From contig JAHDFM010000003.1 of NCBI GenBank assembly GCA_020628165.1, forward strand, positions 107,223 to 171,222: a stretch of DNA of 64,000 nt, given 5' to 3'. Below, piece after piece: positions 45,288-54,259 of this stretch. A model generated the notes under the pieces. The model worked only from the letters and a program-made list of their open reading frames with translations, did not search any database and was not told the DNA's origin. Within the stretch, counting starts at the first letter, position 1. Each line of letters begins with the position of its first letter. A program made the position numbers and the translations under genes. Origin of the DNA: Bdellovibrionales bacterium. Lineage in GTDB: Bacteria > Bdellovibrionota > Bdellovibrionia > Bdellovibrionales > UBA1609.

Positions 45288-46031
45288 ATGAAGAAACTAT
45301 TATTGACATTAACATTAGCCTTTTCACTTTTATCAGTGAGTTGTGCGAAAGAACAAACTGCTACTAATAACAATCAATCAGAGCAGGTGGAACCAATCAA
45401 TCCAGTTGACCCAGTTATTCCTGAGGGTGATGGTGAATTGTCTTCTGGTGGCGTTGCTAATTTAGAAGTGACCACAAGTCGTTTTGAAGAGTTCTTAACT
45501 CGTCCAACCAATAGAATCTCAGACGTAAAAATAAAATTAGACCTTACTAAAAATAACGATGACACTTTTTCTGGTAAAGCTACCGTTTACTTTACAGATA
45601 ACGGTCAAACTTATTTCGTTGAATTTTATTCTGGTGGTCAAGAGCACTCTCAATACAACAAATGGATCAATGACGGTCGTCACTTTCACGCCGTGTTTGA
45701 TGACTTCGAACTCGGTATGTTGGTTGTAACCATTGACCGAGTTTACGATCTTGGTGATGGCCTTGGTCATGAGGAGTCTGTCGACGGTAGCGTTTTCTTT
45801 TATAACTATGATTTAGGTGGATACTTAGGAGTACCTACAGCACCACATCCACAAAGAATGTTTCCACGAGTTGATTCTTACTGTTGGGAAATCAGACGTG
45901 GACCATATAGCTGTAAGCCTTACTCAAGCTTAAGCGCTGCCAACACGCAAGTTTGGCCCGACGATCATTTAAGATTATTAGGTCGTTTCACAGGCCTCAA
46001 CGTAAACAATGCTTTAAATTTGGAAGACTAA
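45288..46031 (+). CDS. Lipoprotein, unknown
   Basis: 247 aa, first of three consecutive lipoprotein genes. Canonical lipobox LSVSC (Cys19), GGGG 5 nt before the ATG. A Pro/Glu linker (VEPINPVDPVIPEGDGE) leads to a globular domain of about 200 residues with beta-rich pattern (KIKLDLTKNNDDTFSGKATV, VTIDRVYDLG) and two late cysteines (YCWEIRRGPYSCK). No recognised family. Expected in the outer or inner membrane facing the periplasm or exterior. Confidence 0.75.
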   Translation: MKKLLLTLTLAFSLLSVSCAKEQTATNNNQSEQVEPINPVDPVIPEGDGELSSGGVANLEVTTSRFEEFLTRPTNRISDVKIKLDLTKNNDDTFSGKATVYFTDNGQTYFVEFYSGGQEHSQYNKWINDGRHFHAVFDDFELGMLVVTIDRVYDLGDGLGHEESVDGSVFFYNYDLGGYLGVPTAPHPQRMFPRVDSYCWEIRRGPYSCKPYSSLSAANTQVWPDDHLRLLGRFTGLNVNNALNLED

Positions 46032-46070
46032 AAAGATTAAAAAAATAAAAAACTATTAAGGGGAATAACA

Positions 46071-46715
46071 ATGAAAACTAAAGAAGTGATAAATACAATG
46101 ATGGGATTGTTTTTGACAGCTTCGTTCATCTTACTTGCAGCTTGTTCTGAAGATGGCAAAAAACGAGTGGCAACTCGCCCAGGAGTTTCAACCTTCACAT
46201 CACCAACGGGTACGAGCATAACGACGTGTAATAATTGTAGCAACTCACAGCTCATCGCTGTAGCGTTGGGTGATTCGATTCCAGGCTTTGCAGACCAATT
46301 TCAAATGCGCATGAATTTCTTTTTTACCAATGAGTCCAATCAAGTGGCTGCCGACGGTTACATTGATATTCAGAACCTTTCATCTGTTGGGTTTTGTGGA
46401 TTCATTCCCGGAAGATACAGAGTGGGCACAGTTAGTGGCCAGTTCGGAGAGCTTTCACAAAATGGCATGGTCACAGGTCTGACTTTAGAAGCCATTCGCG
46501 GCTCAGAAGTGATTCGTATGCGTCTAAACTATGCGACTTTTGATCTTTTCAACCAAGGTTTTATCAGAGGCTGTGATGGTAAAGATTACCCAGACCCTCT
46601 CGGAGCGGAACTTGTGGTGGAATCACTCAACGGTCAACTTTGCAATATAGGAAACTTTAATAAGAAAATATATCCCACTGGAAACAAAAACTTTAACTGC
46701 TCTATTAACAAATAG
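46071..46715 (+). CDS. Lipoprotein, unknown
   Basis: 214 aa, 39 nt after the previous gene, with AAGGGG upstream. Lipobox LLAAC (Cys25). After a short linker comes a CNNCSN motif, then a beta-rich domain (FQMRMNFFFTNESNQVAADG, FCGFIPGRYRVGTVSG) and further cysteines near the end (GCDGKD, LCNIG, NCSIN). Several disulfides are likely. No recognised family; its position suggests a shared transcript with the lipoproteins on either side. Confidence 0.75.
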   Translation: MKTKEVINTMMGLFLTASFILLAACSEDGKKRVATRPGVSTFTSPTGTSITTCNNCSNSQLIAVALGDSIPGFADQFQMRMNFFFTNESNQVAADGYIDIQNLSSVGFCGFIPGRYRVGTVSGQFGELSQNGMVTGLTLEAIRGSEVIRMRLNYATFDLFNQGFIRGCDGKDYPDPLGAELVVESLNGQLCNIGNFNKKIYPTGNKNFNCSINK

Positions 46716-46738
46716 TAAAAGTGTTTAAGGACTGAGAC

Positions 46739-47359
46739 ATGAAAAATTTAAGAAGTCTTACAATCATATTGGCTTTAGCTGTGGCATTAACTACAGCTTG
46801 CTCACAACAAACTCGCTCCAATGCTTGGGACCCTTCTGTTGAAGAAATCGCTAGCTCTGTGCAGGATTTTTTAAATGAAGCTGGAGTGGCCGCAAATGCA
46901 GGGGCCGTATCAGAAGTGAAGTCATTTGTTGAAGGCACTGAACAGCGTGGAGTCATTTACTATGCGGAAAGTGGAAAGACAGGGCTTCCTTCATCAGTGG
47001 CAAGTATATTAAACTTCGGTATATTTGGGTTACCTGAAGCGAGTCTATACGACATTACATCTGCCAAAGTTTTACTATTAGACCAAACCACCGAACAAGG
47101 TGCACGCGAGTTTATATTTGTATTATCTATAAAACTTCGCGGTGAAGACACAGCCTTTCAGTCAGCAGCCTTTAAAACTACAGATTTTACTTTTACAGAT
47201 CACAAAGCCACGTTGAGATTTGAAAACTTTAACCTTTACACTTTTGACGTGGACGATGACTACGCAGAAGACTTTGCCGGTGTTGTTCAGTTTCAAGTGG
47301 AAGACAAAGGCGGAGTTAACTTTGGACAATTTTCAAGCCTAATAGGTTTTGGCAATTAA
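46739..47359 (+). CDS. Lipoprotein, unknown
   Basis: 206 aa, last of the three lipoprotein genes, 23 nt after its neighbour. Lipobox LTTAC (Cys21), AAGGA upstream. The mature part starts with a helical stretch (VEEIASSVQDFLNEAGV) and continues as alternating strands (AREFIFVLSIKLRGEDTAF, ATLRFENFNLYTFDVDDDY). No cysteine besides the lipid anchor. No family recognised. A strong terminator follows. Confidence 0.75.
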   Translation: MKNLRSLTIILALAVALTTACSQQTRSNAWDPSVEEIASSVQDFLNEAGVAANAGAVSEVKSFVEGTEQRGVIYYAESGKTGLPSSVASILNFGIFGLPEASLYDITSAKVLLLDQTTEQGAREFIFVLSIKLRGEDTAFQSAAFKTTDFTFTDHKATLRFENFNLYTFDVDDDYAEDFAGVVQFQVEDKGGVNFGQFSSLIGFGN

Positions 47360-47404
47360 TTAGCATTTTTTTTAACCCACCCCCTAAAAAAACACCCACT
47401 CCCC

Positions 47405-47442
47405 AAGGCTCCACTCGTTTCCCCAAGTGGAGCCTTTTTTTT
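47405..47442 (+). terminator. Intrinsic terminator of the lipoprotein cluster
   Basis: AAGGCTCCACT (47405-47415) and AGTGGAGCCTT (47426-47436) form an 11-bp perfect stem followed by a T run to 47442. Confidence 0.9.
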
Positions 47443-47532
47443 ATAACAAATATGCAAAAATAGAGGGCACAATCTCGCTTGTGAAGCGCCGTGACTAGTG
47501 GCTGTAACATAACTCTTGCTAGTATATTCAAT

Positions 47533-48405
47533 ATGTTACTTAAATATTGGGTTGAATTCTTTGATGATTTACAAAATATAAGAGGGCGCAGCCGCAACAC
47601 CGTGATGGCATATCGGCGTGACCTTGAACTCTATAATGAGTTTCAAAAAGAGTCTTCAGACATCAGTCGCATCTATGATTTTTTAAATAAAAAGGGTCTG
47701 AGCAAACGCTCTCAAGCGCGAGTGATCAGTAGCATTCGAACATATTTAAAGTTTTGTAAGCTTAAAGGTGAAAAAGTCGACGAGCTTCGTGGCTTAAAGC
47801 CACCAAAAGTGAAAGTGGGTTTGCCAAAAACCTTAACTGTCGATGATTTTAACAAGCTGGTCGAAGCTTCGATCACCGATAACCCAAAAAAAACTAAACG
47901 CAATCAGATGACCTTGTTGTTACTGTTTGGTCTCGGATGTCGCGTTAGTGAATTGATCAATCTTAACCTACAAGATTTCAACGAAACTCAAGGGTGGTTA
48001 AAGATCGTAGGTAAGGGTGGCAAAGAGCGTTTGGTGCCTTTAACAGATAATTTGTTGATGGGTTTATCTAGATACATTCAAGATGTTCGCACAGACTTAA
48101 CCATGAATAAGATGGAAACCTCTGTGTTAATCAATGATCGTGGTAAACGACCGAGCCGTGTTGATATTTGGCGTTGGTTAGATGCTTGGTCAAAAAAAGC
48201 AGGCTTTGAAGAAACCATAAGCCCACATCGTTTCCGTCACGGTTGTGCCACAAGCTTGTTAGAAGGTGGAGCCGACTTGCGCTCTATACAAATGTTGTTA
48301 GGGCACTCAAGCATTCAGACGACCCAAGTTTACACTCACGTCAATCAAAAGCAAATGCAGGAAGAGGTGAGTAAGCATCATCCACTTTCTGAGCCAGAGT
48401 CTTAA
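47533..48405 (+). CDS. Tyrosine recombinase, XerC/XerD type
   Basis: 290 aa from ATG 47533; the open frame reaches GTG 47491 but the XerC/D N-terminal helix (YWVEFFDDLQNIRGRSRNT) fits the shorter form. The N-terminal SAM-like domain binds the core site. The catalytic domain shows GCRVSEL (Arg), GKGGKERLVPL (Lys), HRFRHGCATSLLEGG (His-x-x-Arg), LGHSSIQTTQVYTHV (His and the nucleophile Tyr). Xer proteins resolve chromosome dimers at dif; which of XerC or XerD this is cannot be told. TATATT ends 4 nt before the ATG, so translation may be leaderless. Confidence 0.9.
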   Translation: MLLKYWVEFFDDLQNIRGRSRNTVMAYRRDLELYNEFQKESSDISRIYDFLNKKGLSKRSQARVISSIRTYLKFCKLKGEKVDELRGLKPPKVKVGLPKTLTVDDFNKLVEASITDNPKKTKRNQMTLLLLFGLGCRVSELINLNLQDFNETQGWLKIVGKGGKERLVPLTDNLLMGLSRYIQDVRTDLTMNKMETSVLINDRGKRPSRVDIWRWLDAWSKKAGFEETISPHRFRHGCATSLLEGGADLRSIQMLLGHSSIQTTQVYTHVNQKQMQEEVSKHHPLSEPES

Positions 48406-48531
48406 TTATACATTTTTATTTTTGAATATTGAGCGAACTCAGAAATTATTTATTCTAATATCGAATACAATTTTATTTAAAGTCTTTTTTTTAACTCATC
48501 CGTCTGAGTTGATTTTGCAGAATAAATTTTC

Positions 48532-49959
48532 ATGAGAATATTTTCCTTTCACCGCGAAGGCTTTAATTTAGTTCCTTTTGAAGTTGAGGTTGATTTTATG
48601 CCGGGACTGCCAAGCATACAAATCATCGGGCAACCCGATCAAGTGATCAAAGAAAGTCAGTTGCGAATCAAAACAGCGATACAGAAACAAGGCTTTATTT
48701 ATCCCAAAGCCAAACAAATTGTGGTTAATTTAAAACCCAGTTACATCAAAAAAAAGTCGCAAGGTTTAGATCTCGCAATTGCCTGCGCTTATTTGTACGC
48801 TTCGGGGCAAGTGGATGCACCCAATAGAGATAAAGTTTTTATCTACGGGGAGCTGGGGTTAGACGGTTGTGTTTATATGCCGGATGATTTTGATTTTATC
48901 AATGATATGAGTGATCAGTTTTTACTGACCGGCTTTTCAGACCGACCAGTGCTCACCAGTTATAAGTACTTAAAGCAGTTGTCTGATTTAAATCAGCCTC
49001 AATCGGTGCATAAGTCAGACGTGATGAAACATTTTGTTAGGCCAGACATCAAACAGATGCAAGTGTCTGTACAGCTCATTCGTTTGTTAAAAATAATAGC
49101 AGTGGGTGAGCATTCAACTTTGTTTGCTGGACCTGCGGGCTCGGGCAAATCAACCTTTGCCGAGCTCATACCACAGTTTTTAAAACCACCTAGTGAAGAG
49201 CAAGCCTTTGCCATACAAAAAATCTCAAGGCTATTCAAACAAAAGCAGTCATGGCGCCCTTTAGTAGTGCCTCATCACACAATACCAAAAATTTCAATGG
49301 TCGGGGGAGGGAGCCATTTGGTGCCTGGTGAAATCACTAGAGCTCACAATGGGGTTTTGCTACTAGATGAGCTGTTAGAGTTTTCCAATCAAACCAAAGA
49401 AGCCTTGCGCGAGCCCATTGAAAAAGGCTGTGTGCACATTGCGAGGCAATCTAAGTATTACAAGTTTCCAAGTGATTTCTTATTACTTGCAACGACCAAT
49501 CTTTGCCCGTGTGGTGATATGGTGCCCGGTAATCAACCATACTGTCGCTTCACACTAAGAAAGTGTCAGTCGTACATTGAAAAATTAAGTGGTCCGCTGT
49601 TAGATCGTTTTCAGATTTTGTCTTATAGTCAAACTTGGAAAACAGGAAACAAAAAAGACATTGGCTCAAGCCTTGATGAAATAAAAAAGACGTTTGAATT
49701 TATCAAAGACCAGGGCAGAGAGAATATTGTAAACGCTAAGTTAAAAGAAGAGCAAATTCTGTGTGAATTCACCGACAGATCAATGGGGTTGTTTGAGTTG
49801 ATGGAGTTTAAATCTCACCGCAGAAAATTAGCTGTCATGAGGGTGGCTAGAACCATTGCTGATATTGAAATGTGCGCAAAGATAAAATTTGAACACATCC
49901 AAGAAGCCAACACCTTATGCACTCACCCTTTTAAAGACATGCAAAGAATCTTCGAATAA
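48532..49959 (+). CDS. comM: YifB/ComM family AAA+ ATPase
   Basis: 475 aa, slightly shorter than the usual roughly 500. The N-terminal ChlI-like domain reads VEVDFMPGLPSIQIIGQPDQ. The central Mg-chelatase-type AAA domain has Walker A FAGPAGSGKSTF, Walker B LLLDELLEFS and EALREPIEKG. A Cys cluster in TTNLCPCGDMVPGNQPYCRF and KCQSYIEKLSGPLLDRF is characteristic of YifB/ComM. ComM is a branch-migration helicase used when transformed DNA is integrated. Naming is by family; natural competence in this organism is not shown. It follows the Xer gene by 126 bp. Confidence 0.88.
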   Translation: MRIFSFHREGFNLVPFEVEVDFMPGLPSIQIIGQPDQVIKESQLRIKTAIQKQGFIYPKAKQIVVNLKPSYIKKKSQGLDLAIACAYLYASGQVDAPNRDKVFIYGELGLDGCVYMPDDFDFINDMSDQFLLTGFSDRPVLTSYKYLKQLSDLNQPQSVHKSDVMKHFVRPDIKQMQVSVQLIRLLKIIAVGEHSTLFAGPAGSGKSTFAELIPQFLKPPSEEQAFAIQKISRLFKQKQSWRPLVVPHHTIPKISMVGGGSHLVPGEITRAHNGVLLLDELLEFSNQTKEALREPIEKGCVHIARQSKYYKFPSDFLLLATTNLCPCGDMVPGNQPYCRFTLRKCQSYIEKLSGPLLDRFQILSYSQTWKTGNKKDIGSSLDEIKKTFEFIKDQGRENIVNAKLKEEQILCEFTDRSMGLFELMEFKSHRRKLAVMRVARTIADIEMCAKIKFEHIQEANTLCTHPFKDMQRIFE

Positions 49960-50170
49960 ATATACATCATGTTGACAGAGGTTTACTATTAATTGCAGAA
50001 CTGTGATTTAGTTAAGAGTACAATCAAATGATATAAGTTATGTAATTTCAGTTATATACGCAATTGATGTTGCCTAGTCTTTGAAGTACTTAAACTTGCA
50101 ATTAACATGTAAAACACACAGTAAAATGACGTGATTTTAGGCAGATAGTCTTTCTACTTGCACATTTTGC

Positions 50171-50176
50171 TATAAT
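50171..50176 (+). promoter_or_regulatory. -10 box of the tRNA-Cys gene
   Basis: A perfect TATAAT lies 29 nt before the tRNA. No convincing -35 is seen. The 246-bp gap after comM holds nothing else recognisable. Confidence 0.5.
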
Positions 50177-50205
50177 TAGCCATATTCTTGTTTCAATTAC
50201 GAGAG

Positions 50206-50279
50206 GGTGGCGTAGCCAAGTGGTTAGGCACTGGACTGCAAATCCATGAACGCTGGTTCGAATCCAGTCGCCACCTCCA
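50206..50279 (+). tRNA. tRNA-Cys(GCA)
   Basis: The acceptor stem GGTGGCG pairs with CGCCACC. The anticodon arm is TGGA-CTGCAAA-TCCA, giving anticodon GCA (Cys). The T arm carries the expected TTCGAAT. The discriminator base is T, as in bacterial tRNA-Cys, and the 3' CCA is encoded. Its synthetase gene is at 13603. Confidence 0.97.
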
Positions 50280-50356
50280 AACTCAACAATTTTTCCTTTG
50301 TTATAATAGGGAAAACAGTTCTCCTCCAGTTACTAAAATTTTTTGTTCAAATATGG

Positions 50357-51748
50357 CTAGTAGCACTTTTCTTGCTGGTTGCCTTGTAATGTCATCATAT
50401 CTTCGAGTTGACGATGTATACCTGCATTAGTTTTTACACCGTAGGTATTCTTGTTCACTATACACGCGCGCGTTCCGTTCTTTAGCATTAGTACTGAGCT
50501 GTCTTTGTGTAGGTTGTATTGCTGATTGGGGACAATCGTTGTAGTGGTTTCATTTTGCTGAGGAATGGGCGCGTAGTAGTTAGATGCCCCAGACTCTGCA
50601 ACCACCTGTCCGTTTGAAATCAACTCTATGAATACGCTGTGTGTTTCACCAGCAGTCGGAAAGAAGAAAAGGTCATCGCAATTGAGTTTGACATCACCTA
50701 TATGATTACTGCCATCAAAACCATAATCGCTCAAAGAGACATGTCCAGTTGTTGTGTCCCACACAAACCCAGGCTGACTCAAGCGAAGTTTCAGGTCGTC
50801 ACTATAATTTTCAACGGTGACATTGAAGTTTATTTTACAAGTTCCGTTTTGTTCAAATACAAGTGGGTAACCAATGTTTATGTAAGGAGTGACCCTAGAG
50901 CGAGCGCCATAAGCAAACTTAATCATTGTTTCTAATGATTGAGAATCGGGGTTACGAAGAGTTGCTCTGTCAGGGTAATCATAATGGACTTCACGCTGAG
51001 TGACTATAGCATCGGGATCATTTGGAAATAAAATCTTAGTTCCATAAATACTAGTTAGACTCACTTTTGAAACATCATATTCAGTAATGTATTTGACTTT
51101 GGTGTGACCAAAATCCTCTTCGACAACTACGATGATTTTGTCATTTGATTTCATATGAGTCTGTGAAACAGTGGTGTTAGTGCCTGATATTTTCATCATT
51201 GTAAACAAGCTCCAGTCAGTATTTGGACCGCCTGTTTGAATGTAGCCCTCTGTTGTCTGTCCGATAAAAACAGACAAAGTTGAGCCTTCGGGGTTTTCTA
51301 CAGTCTTGGTATCTTTAAATACAAAATTCCTCACGGCTACAGGCTCTGGCTGCTTTGTGTTGAATGATTTAAGGTGACTTAATAAAGACAGTCGTTGTTC
51401 AAATTGAGCATTTGTCTGGCGATATTCAATTTGCGCGTTGGGATTTTCTAAACTTGAATTGAATTGACGGCGGAACTTTTCAGCGTCTGTTTCAGTAGAA
51501 GTATTGTTATTATTGTTTGTGTTATTGTTGCCGTTGTCGTTTCTTTGTGTGTAGACAACAGAAGGAGGTTTTGTAAATTTAGGTGGCTTTCCGTGATTCC
51601 CTATGTTGCCAGTGATTACAATTTCAATTATAGCATCAATTTTTGAAATATCTGATTCAAAAGTATTTGCAAAAGCTGTTGTACTAAATAAGAAAGTGAA
51701 AATAGCTAGGTAATATTTAATTTTTTTAATAGAAATAATTTTTTTCAT
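50357..51748 (-). CDS. Secreted Asn-rich-linker protein, unknown
   Basis: 463 aa from ATG 51748 (AAAAGG upstream); the longer frame would start inside the ribosome site region and mask the signal peptide KKIKYYLAIFTFLFS, which ends AFA. A low-complexity linker (NDNGNNNTNNNNNTSTETD, about 69-87) separates a short N-terminal part from a beta-rich body of some 350 residues. Cysteines near GTCKIN, LNCDD and RACIVN may form disulfides. No family recognised. It is convergent with the tRNA and stands alone. Confidence 0.7.
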   Translation of the reverse strand: MKKIISIKKIKYYLAIFTFLFSTTAFANTFESDISKIDAIIEIVITGNIGNHGKPPKFTKPPSVVYTQRNDNGNNNTNNNNNTSTETDAEKFRRQFNSSLENPNAQIEYRQTNAQFEQRLSLLSHLKSFNTKQPEPVAVRNFVFKDTKTVENPEGSTLSVFIGQTTEGYIQTGGPNTDWSLFTMMKISGTNTTVSQTHMKSNDKIIVVVEEDFGHTKVKYITEYDVSKVSLTSIYGTKILFPNDPDAIVTQREVHYDYPDRATLRNPDSQSLETMIKFAYGARSRVTPYINIGYPLVFEQNGTCKINFNVTVENYSDDLKLRLSQPGFVWDTTTGHVSLSDYGFDGSNHIGDVKLNCDDLFFFPTAGETHSVFIELISNGQVVAESGASNYYAPIPQQNETTTTIVPNQQYNLHKDSSVLMLKNGTRACIVNKNTYGVKTNAGIHRQLEDMMTLQGNQQEKCY

Positions 51749-51986
51749 GGAGTGACCTTTTAAGTTAAGTTGCAAGATTATGAATGTGTTGGAGTGATGA
51801 GCGAATGACATTCGAAATGATTTATAAAGTTCAAATTAATATAAAAGGTGAGGGCATGTTACCAGTTAATTAGATTGAATTTGAAAACTTTATAAGTTGA
51901 TATAATTAGGGAACATAGTACGAATCACGAATTATTTTTTAGAATCACAGTTAAGCTAACTATGGTCTTTCATTTTTTTGTAAACA

Positions 51987-52066
51987 CATCATTCTGAACT
52001 CAGCGAAAGATTTATCACATAATTTGGAATTGTGAGTTTAGGTCCTTCGCTGCGTTTAGGATGACG
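51987..52066. repeat. Dispersed GTCATCCTGAGC-type repeat, inverted pair
   Basis: CATCATTCTGAACTCAGCGA (from 51987) and GGTCCTTCGCTGCGTTTAGG then ATGACG (52041-52066) face each other across 29 nt, as at 21.4 kb. It lies in the 353-bp gap between two minus-strand surface genes; nothing else recognisable was seen there. Confidence 0.7.
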
Positions 52067-52101
52067 TGTTTTAGCTCAGGTTGCCCGTCTTATGCTTTGT
52101 T

Positions 52102-53922
52102 TTAGTTACAGAACCAGTTTTGAGGTTTGTTTGGGTTAACTGGGATTTTGTCTTTAATGACATTTACGCCTGAACCTATCTTGATTGCATTTTTTCCATT
52201 TGTATTAACAACTTGATTGTTTCCTAAATAAACAGGTGAACCCAAGTTGTTGTATTGATTAATGAAAATGCCAGACTCTTGAAACTCACTGATATCATTG
52301 TTTTGAACAATAACACCAGTTCCCGCAACCATGATGGCATTGGCCCACTTGCCATATGTGACATTTCTTATTTTATTACCCTCAACCCAAACCATGCGGG
52401 GGTCATTGGGGCGATGGTTTTGTTCTAAGGTACTTCCACGTCCCCCTTCGACAGTAATAGCTGCTTGATTGTACTGACTGTGAGTAGGGGAGCCTGGTTT
52501 GATATTATAAATGTTGTTGTTTTTAACTGTCGTATTAAACACTTCTGTTTTGATATTGATAGCTTCACCATGTCCACAATTAGAAATGTCATTGTCGCTG
52601 ATCCATACATTTTCAGTTTGATCTGGAAAGTTTTGTAAGCTTCCAGTACCAATGTATATGCACTCTCCATAATGTGAGTTAGTTTTGCCAGTGTCATAGA
52701 CTTTATTATCGATGATATCAATGAATTTAGAGTTTTTACCAACATGAAATCCTGCTTGTTTTGGCTGCGATAGATCTAGTTTCTTCATAACGATGTGATC
52801 GGAGTTATTAACAATGACGGAGTCCCACCCTCTGAATAAGGAAATATTTTCAACATAAATATAGCTTGAGTTTTCGATTTTTAAGGCATAGCCAGTGCTT
52901 GCTCCATCAAACTTGATGTCTGTGTTTTCTCCTTCGCCAATCAAAACAAGTGGTGCTTTTGCAGAGTGTTTGCGTCCTATTAGGCTCAGTCTTTGTCCAT
53001 AGTTGCCTGGTTTCAAACGTATCACTCCTCCTGAGGATTTTGTTTGATTTAAAGCCGAGTTAAGCTCTGTGAAATTACTCACAGTGAAACTCGGTAGATT
53101 CAAGTCGCAAAATTGAAAGTCTGGACTTGTTGGAGTTTCTAAAGCAAGAACCACAGGCTCGAAATCACTAGGTGTTGTATCTTTTCCAATGATGTCGATT
53201 TCTGTTAAGCTGTTCCACTGATTCAATGAGTTGCCAAGACCTATGATTTTTACAAATTGGACATCATCTGCTTTTACATTAAAAGACTCTTTTTCAAGTG
53301 AAGACCCAGACGAGCTTAAATTTGAAGAGACCGATGTAAAAGATTTTCCATCACTTGAGACCTCAACACGAAATTGAGTTTTCCTGGATGTGCCCATATA
53401 AAAAGCGATTTTAAGGGAGGAGATCTGAATGTTTTTTTGAGTGTCTAAAATGATGAATTCACCTCGTCCTTCAGCAGACCATCTAGTTGTTAACTGATTA
53501 TCAAAAGTGTTTGCTGGAAGATTTCCATCATGACTGCTAGCTAAGGCTTGGGTGATCGTAATTTTTTGATACTCAGGTTCTGTTGCTTGCGCAGTGTCTG
53601 GTTTATTTTCTGACGGTTCAGGAACGGGTGGATTTGTTGGACTAGTTTGCGTTGTTTCTGTATCTGTAGGTTGGGTCTGTGGTGTGTCAGTTGCCATTCC
53701 AGGTTCAGTTGGTGTTTGATTGGATGGTTGGCTTTGAGGTGTCTGAGTTTCAGTTGTATCTGGTTGTAATGGTGCTTGTGCCGTTGTTTGTCCTGAGCTT
53801 GATGTTAAACCAAGAGAGTCAAAATTATTGGAACTAAAGGAGGGGCCACAATTTTGAAAAAAGGGCATCAATAAACTCAATGAGAAAACAGATATTATAA
53901 CCCTGGACGCTTTCCTAACCAT
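52102..53922 (-). CDS. Lipoprotein with discoidin and beta-helix domains
   Basis: 606 aa. The N-terminus is basic then hydrophobic, ending FFQNCGPSF, the atypical N-C motif shared with three other proteins here. A Thr/Gln/Pro-rich linker (about 40-110) precedes an F5/8 type C (discoidin-like) carbohydrate-binding domain (about 115-250: NTFDNQLTTRWSAEG, QFRVEVSSDGKSFTSVSS, VQFVKIIGLG). A right-handed parallel beta-helix follows (about 265-600: IRLKPGNYGQRLSLIG, YIYVENISLFRGWDSVIV, EAINIKTEVFNTTVKNNNIY). This combination is typical of polysaccharide lyases or glycan-binding proteins of the PL6/chondroitinase-B type. Catalytic activity cannot be confirmed. Confidence 0.82.
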   Translation of the reverse strand: MVRKASRVIISVFSLSLLMPFFQNCGPSFSSNNFDSLGLTSSSGQTTAQAPLQPDTTETQTPQSQPSNQTPTEPGMATDTPQTQPTDTETTQTSPTNPPVPEPSENKPDTAQATEPEYQKITITQALASSHDGNLPANTFDNQLTTRWSAEGRGEFIILDTQKNIQISSLKIAFYMGTSRKTQFRVEVSSDGKSFTSVSSNLSSSGSSLEKESFNVKADDVQFVKIIGLGNSLNQWNSLTEIDIIGKDTTPSDFEPVVLALETPTSPDFQFCDLNLPSFTVSNFTELNSALNQTKSSGGVIRLKPGNYGQRLSLIGRKHSAKAPLVLIGEGENTDIKFDGASTGYALKIENSSYIYVENISLFRGWDSVIVNNSDHIVMKKLDLSQPKQAGFHVGKNSKFIDIIDNKVYDTGKTNSHYGECIYIGTGSLQNFPDQTENVWISDNDISNCGHGEAINIKTEVFNTTVKNNNIYNIKPGSPTHSQYNQAAITVEGGRGSTLEQNHRPNDPRMVWVEGNKIRNVTYGKWANAIMVAGTGVIVQNNDISEFQESGIFINQYNNLGSPVYLGNNQVVNTNGKNAIKIGSGVNVIKDKIPVNPNKPQNWFCN

Positions 53923-54169
53923 AATATATCCCGCTAATAATATTATCGTTCTAACAAATTTAATATTAACATATAAGAGGGGGGCAAATTAAAGAATAGC
54001 TATCTGTGTATCAATTTAACACAGGTATGAGAGAGTCGATTTAATTTTTTTCTGTATTTGGGCTTACTCTAAATTTATTGTTAACTCTATTAAAGTGGTG
54101 ATTTTGATTGATGTCATTGATTCCACGTTTAACATCCACTTCTGAAAAAACACCTTCTTTTGCAATTTA

Positions 54170-54200
54170 AATGGCAAGTGATGATATATCAGTTGCCATT
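54170..54200. repeat. 31-bp hairpin-forming palindrome
   Basis: AATGGCAA (54170-54177) and TTGCCATT (54193-54200) pair perfectly, with an inner TGAT/ATCA stem. It lies 60 nt downstream of the His-rich lipoprotein gene (minus strand), in a 337-bp gap with no ORF. It could be a transcript end or a metalloregulator site; no T run follows. Confidence 0.5.
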
Positions 54201-54259
54201 ATTCTGTAATCAAAATTTGGATAAATTGATTTGTATTTTTTTAGTTCGAATTTAAAAAA

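Noticed and set aside
47533..50279. Integrated element bounded by a tyrosine recombinase and tRNA-Cys
   Set aside because: The recombinase looks like a housekeeping Xer protein, comM lies between, and I see no second copy of the tRNA 3' end within the window.
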